DNA of 5,599 nt from DASPTR01 sp041481365 (GTDB lineage: Archaea > Thermoproteota > Bathyarchaeia > Bathyarchaeales > Bathycorpusculaceae), in contig JBGPBS010000096.1 in the NCBI GenBank assembly GCA_041481365.1, positions 1 to 5,599 on the forward strand. Reading direction: 5' to 3'. Below are positions 5,029 to 5,599 of the stretch, in pieces. The notes beneath the pieces are model-generated. The model was not told the DNA's origin. It searched no databases and was given only the letters and a program-made list of their open reading frames with translations. A program made the translations under genes and the position numbers. How positions within the stretch are numbered: the stretch's first letter is position 1; each line of letters opens with the position of its first letter.

Positions 5029-5599
5029 TTGGAAAATGGCCCAATAATTGACGTTAAAAACCTGACGAAGTCATTCAACAATTTCGTGGCGGTTGACAAC
5101 ATCTCCTTCGACGTGAAAAAAGGCGAGGTATTCGGTCTGCTCGGTCCCAACGGAGCTGGTAAGAGCACAACTTTAAGAGTGCTCTCCACATTGGCCAGGC
5201 CAACGAAGGGAACTGCCACGATTGGCGGTTACGACATAGTGAAGAACGATACTGAAGTGAGAAAACTGATAGGAATCGTTTCCGAAAAGATGATAATGTA
5301 CAACCGACTGACGGCCAAAGAGAACCTAATATTCTTCGGAAATCTCTTCAACATCCCTAAAAACATCTTAATGAAGAGAATTGACGACCTGCTGGAGCTG
5401 GTTCAACTTACCAAATGGAAGAATGCTCAAGTGGGAACGTTTTCCACTGGTATGCGACAGAGGATGAACGTGATACGGGCTCTGCTCAACATGCCCCAAG
5501 TGCTTTTCTTGGATGAGCCAACTCTAGGTTTGGATCCTCAATCGTCTGTCGAGATCAGGGAGTTCATAAAGAAACTCAATAGAGAAAACAAGACCACAA
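5029..5599 (+). CDS. ABC transporter ATP-binding protein (ABC-2/DrrA-like), partial
   Basis: The first 190 codons of an ATPase that runs off the window. The TTG start is supported by GGTGAT six bases upstream, and the protein then begins ENGPIIDVKNLTKSF, a standard ABC N-terminus. Walker A is GPNGAGKST (39-47), the signature motif STGMRQR (139-145), Walker B VLFLDEP (158-164) with catalytic Glu163, and the D-loop GLDP (167-170). The H-loop lies beyond the edge. The Q-loop region reads IGIVSEKMIMYNRLT, with Glu86 where Gln is usual. Overall it looks like the NatA/DrrA/CcmA group, which pairs with separate ABC-2 permeases and exports drugs, ions or lipids; the permease should follow downstream. 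It is divergent from the PadR gene and probably repressed by it. The substrate is unknown. Confidence 0.95.
   Translation, partial: MENGPIIDVKNLTKSFNNFVAVDNISFDVKKGEVFGLLGPNGAGKSTTLRVLSTLARPTKGTATIGGYDIVKNDTEVRKLIGIVSEKMIMYNRLTAKENLIFFGNLFNIPKNILMKRIDDLLELVQLTKWKNAQVGTFSTGMRQRMNVIRALLNMPQVLFLDEPTLGLDPQSSVEIREFIKKLNRENKTT

Noticed and set aside
4983..5219. 78-codon minus-strand frame opposite the ABC ATPase
   Set aside because: It is antisense to Walker A and the N-terminus of a clear ABC ATPase.

Overview
The window looks archaeal. AT-rich TATA-like elements sit about 35-45 bases upstream of start codons, one of them after a purine-rich BRE-like stretch. Shine-Dalgarno sequences (GGAGGT, GGTGAT, GGGGAG) match the usual archaeal anti-SD, and TTG starts are used. 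A large multi-TM PAS/GAF histidine kinase and a PadR regulator divergent from an ABC-2-type ATPase are common in mesophilic archaeal genomes. A Bathyarchaeia-like or related lineage is my guess, mainly from the style of the first small protein; the sequence does not prove it.

Layout. (1) 1-490, plus strand: a 119-aa protein with a strong SD and TTG start, probably a free-standing small archaeal signalling/output-type domain, followed by a doubtful 39-codon ORF overlapping it by ATGA and a hairpin plus T-rich stretch. (2) 505-3390, minus strand: a 961-aa membrane histidine kinase (7 TM, PAS, Cys-rich PAS, GAF, HisKA, HATPase_c) that converges on region 1. (3) 3391-3682: a non-coding stretch with a striking palindrome cluster upstream of the kinase. 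(4) 3683-4050, minus: a small Rieske [2Fe-2S] ferredoxin whose start region appears frame-disrupted or carries a 9-codon leader ORF. (5) 4066-4326, minus: the decayed C-terminal end of an NAD(P)-binding SDR/NmrA-like oxidoreductase, readable only by joining three frames. (6) 4353-4937, minus: a PadR-family regulator. (7) 4938-5028: a divergent promoter with a 7-bp inverted repeat suited to a PadR operator. (8) 5029-5599, plus: the start of an ABC transporter ATPase, cut by the window edge.

How the parts may work together. PadR and the ABC ATPase form a classic divergent regulator-exporter pair, and the inverted repeat overlaps the ATPase core promoter, so PadR probably represses the transporter and perhaps itself. 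The Rieske protein and the NAD(P)-oxidoreductase remnant may once have been a redox pair. The kinase has no response regulator in view; its signal is unknown, but a three-cysteine motif in its second PAS domain makes redox or metal sensing a reasonable guess. I found no rRNA, tRNA, CRISPR array or insertion sequence. No clearly new system is proven; the best leads are the palindrome cluster, the PadR operator candidate, the broken reductase and the disturbed Rieske start.
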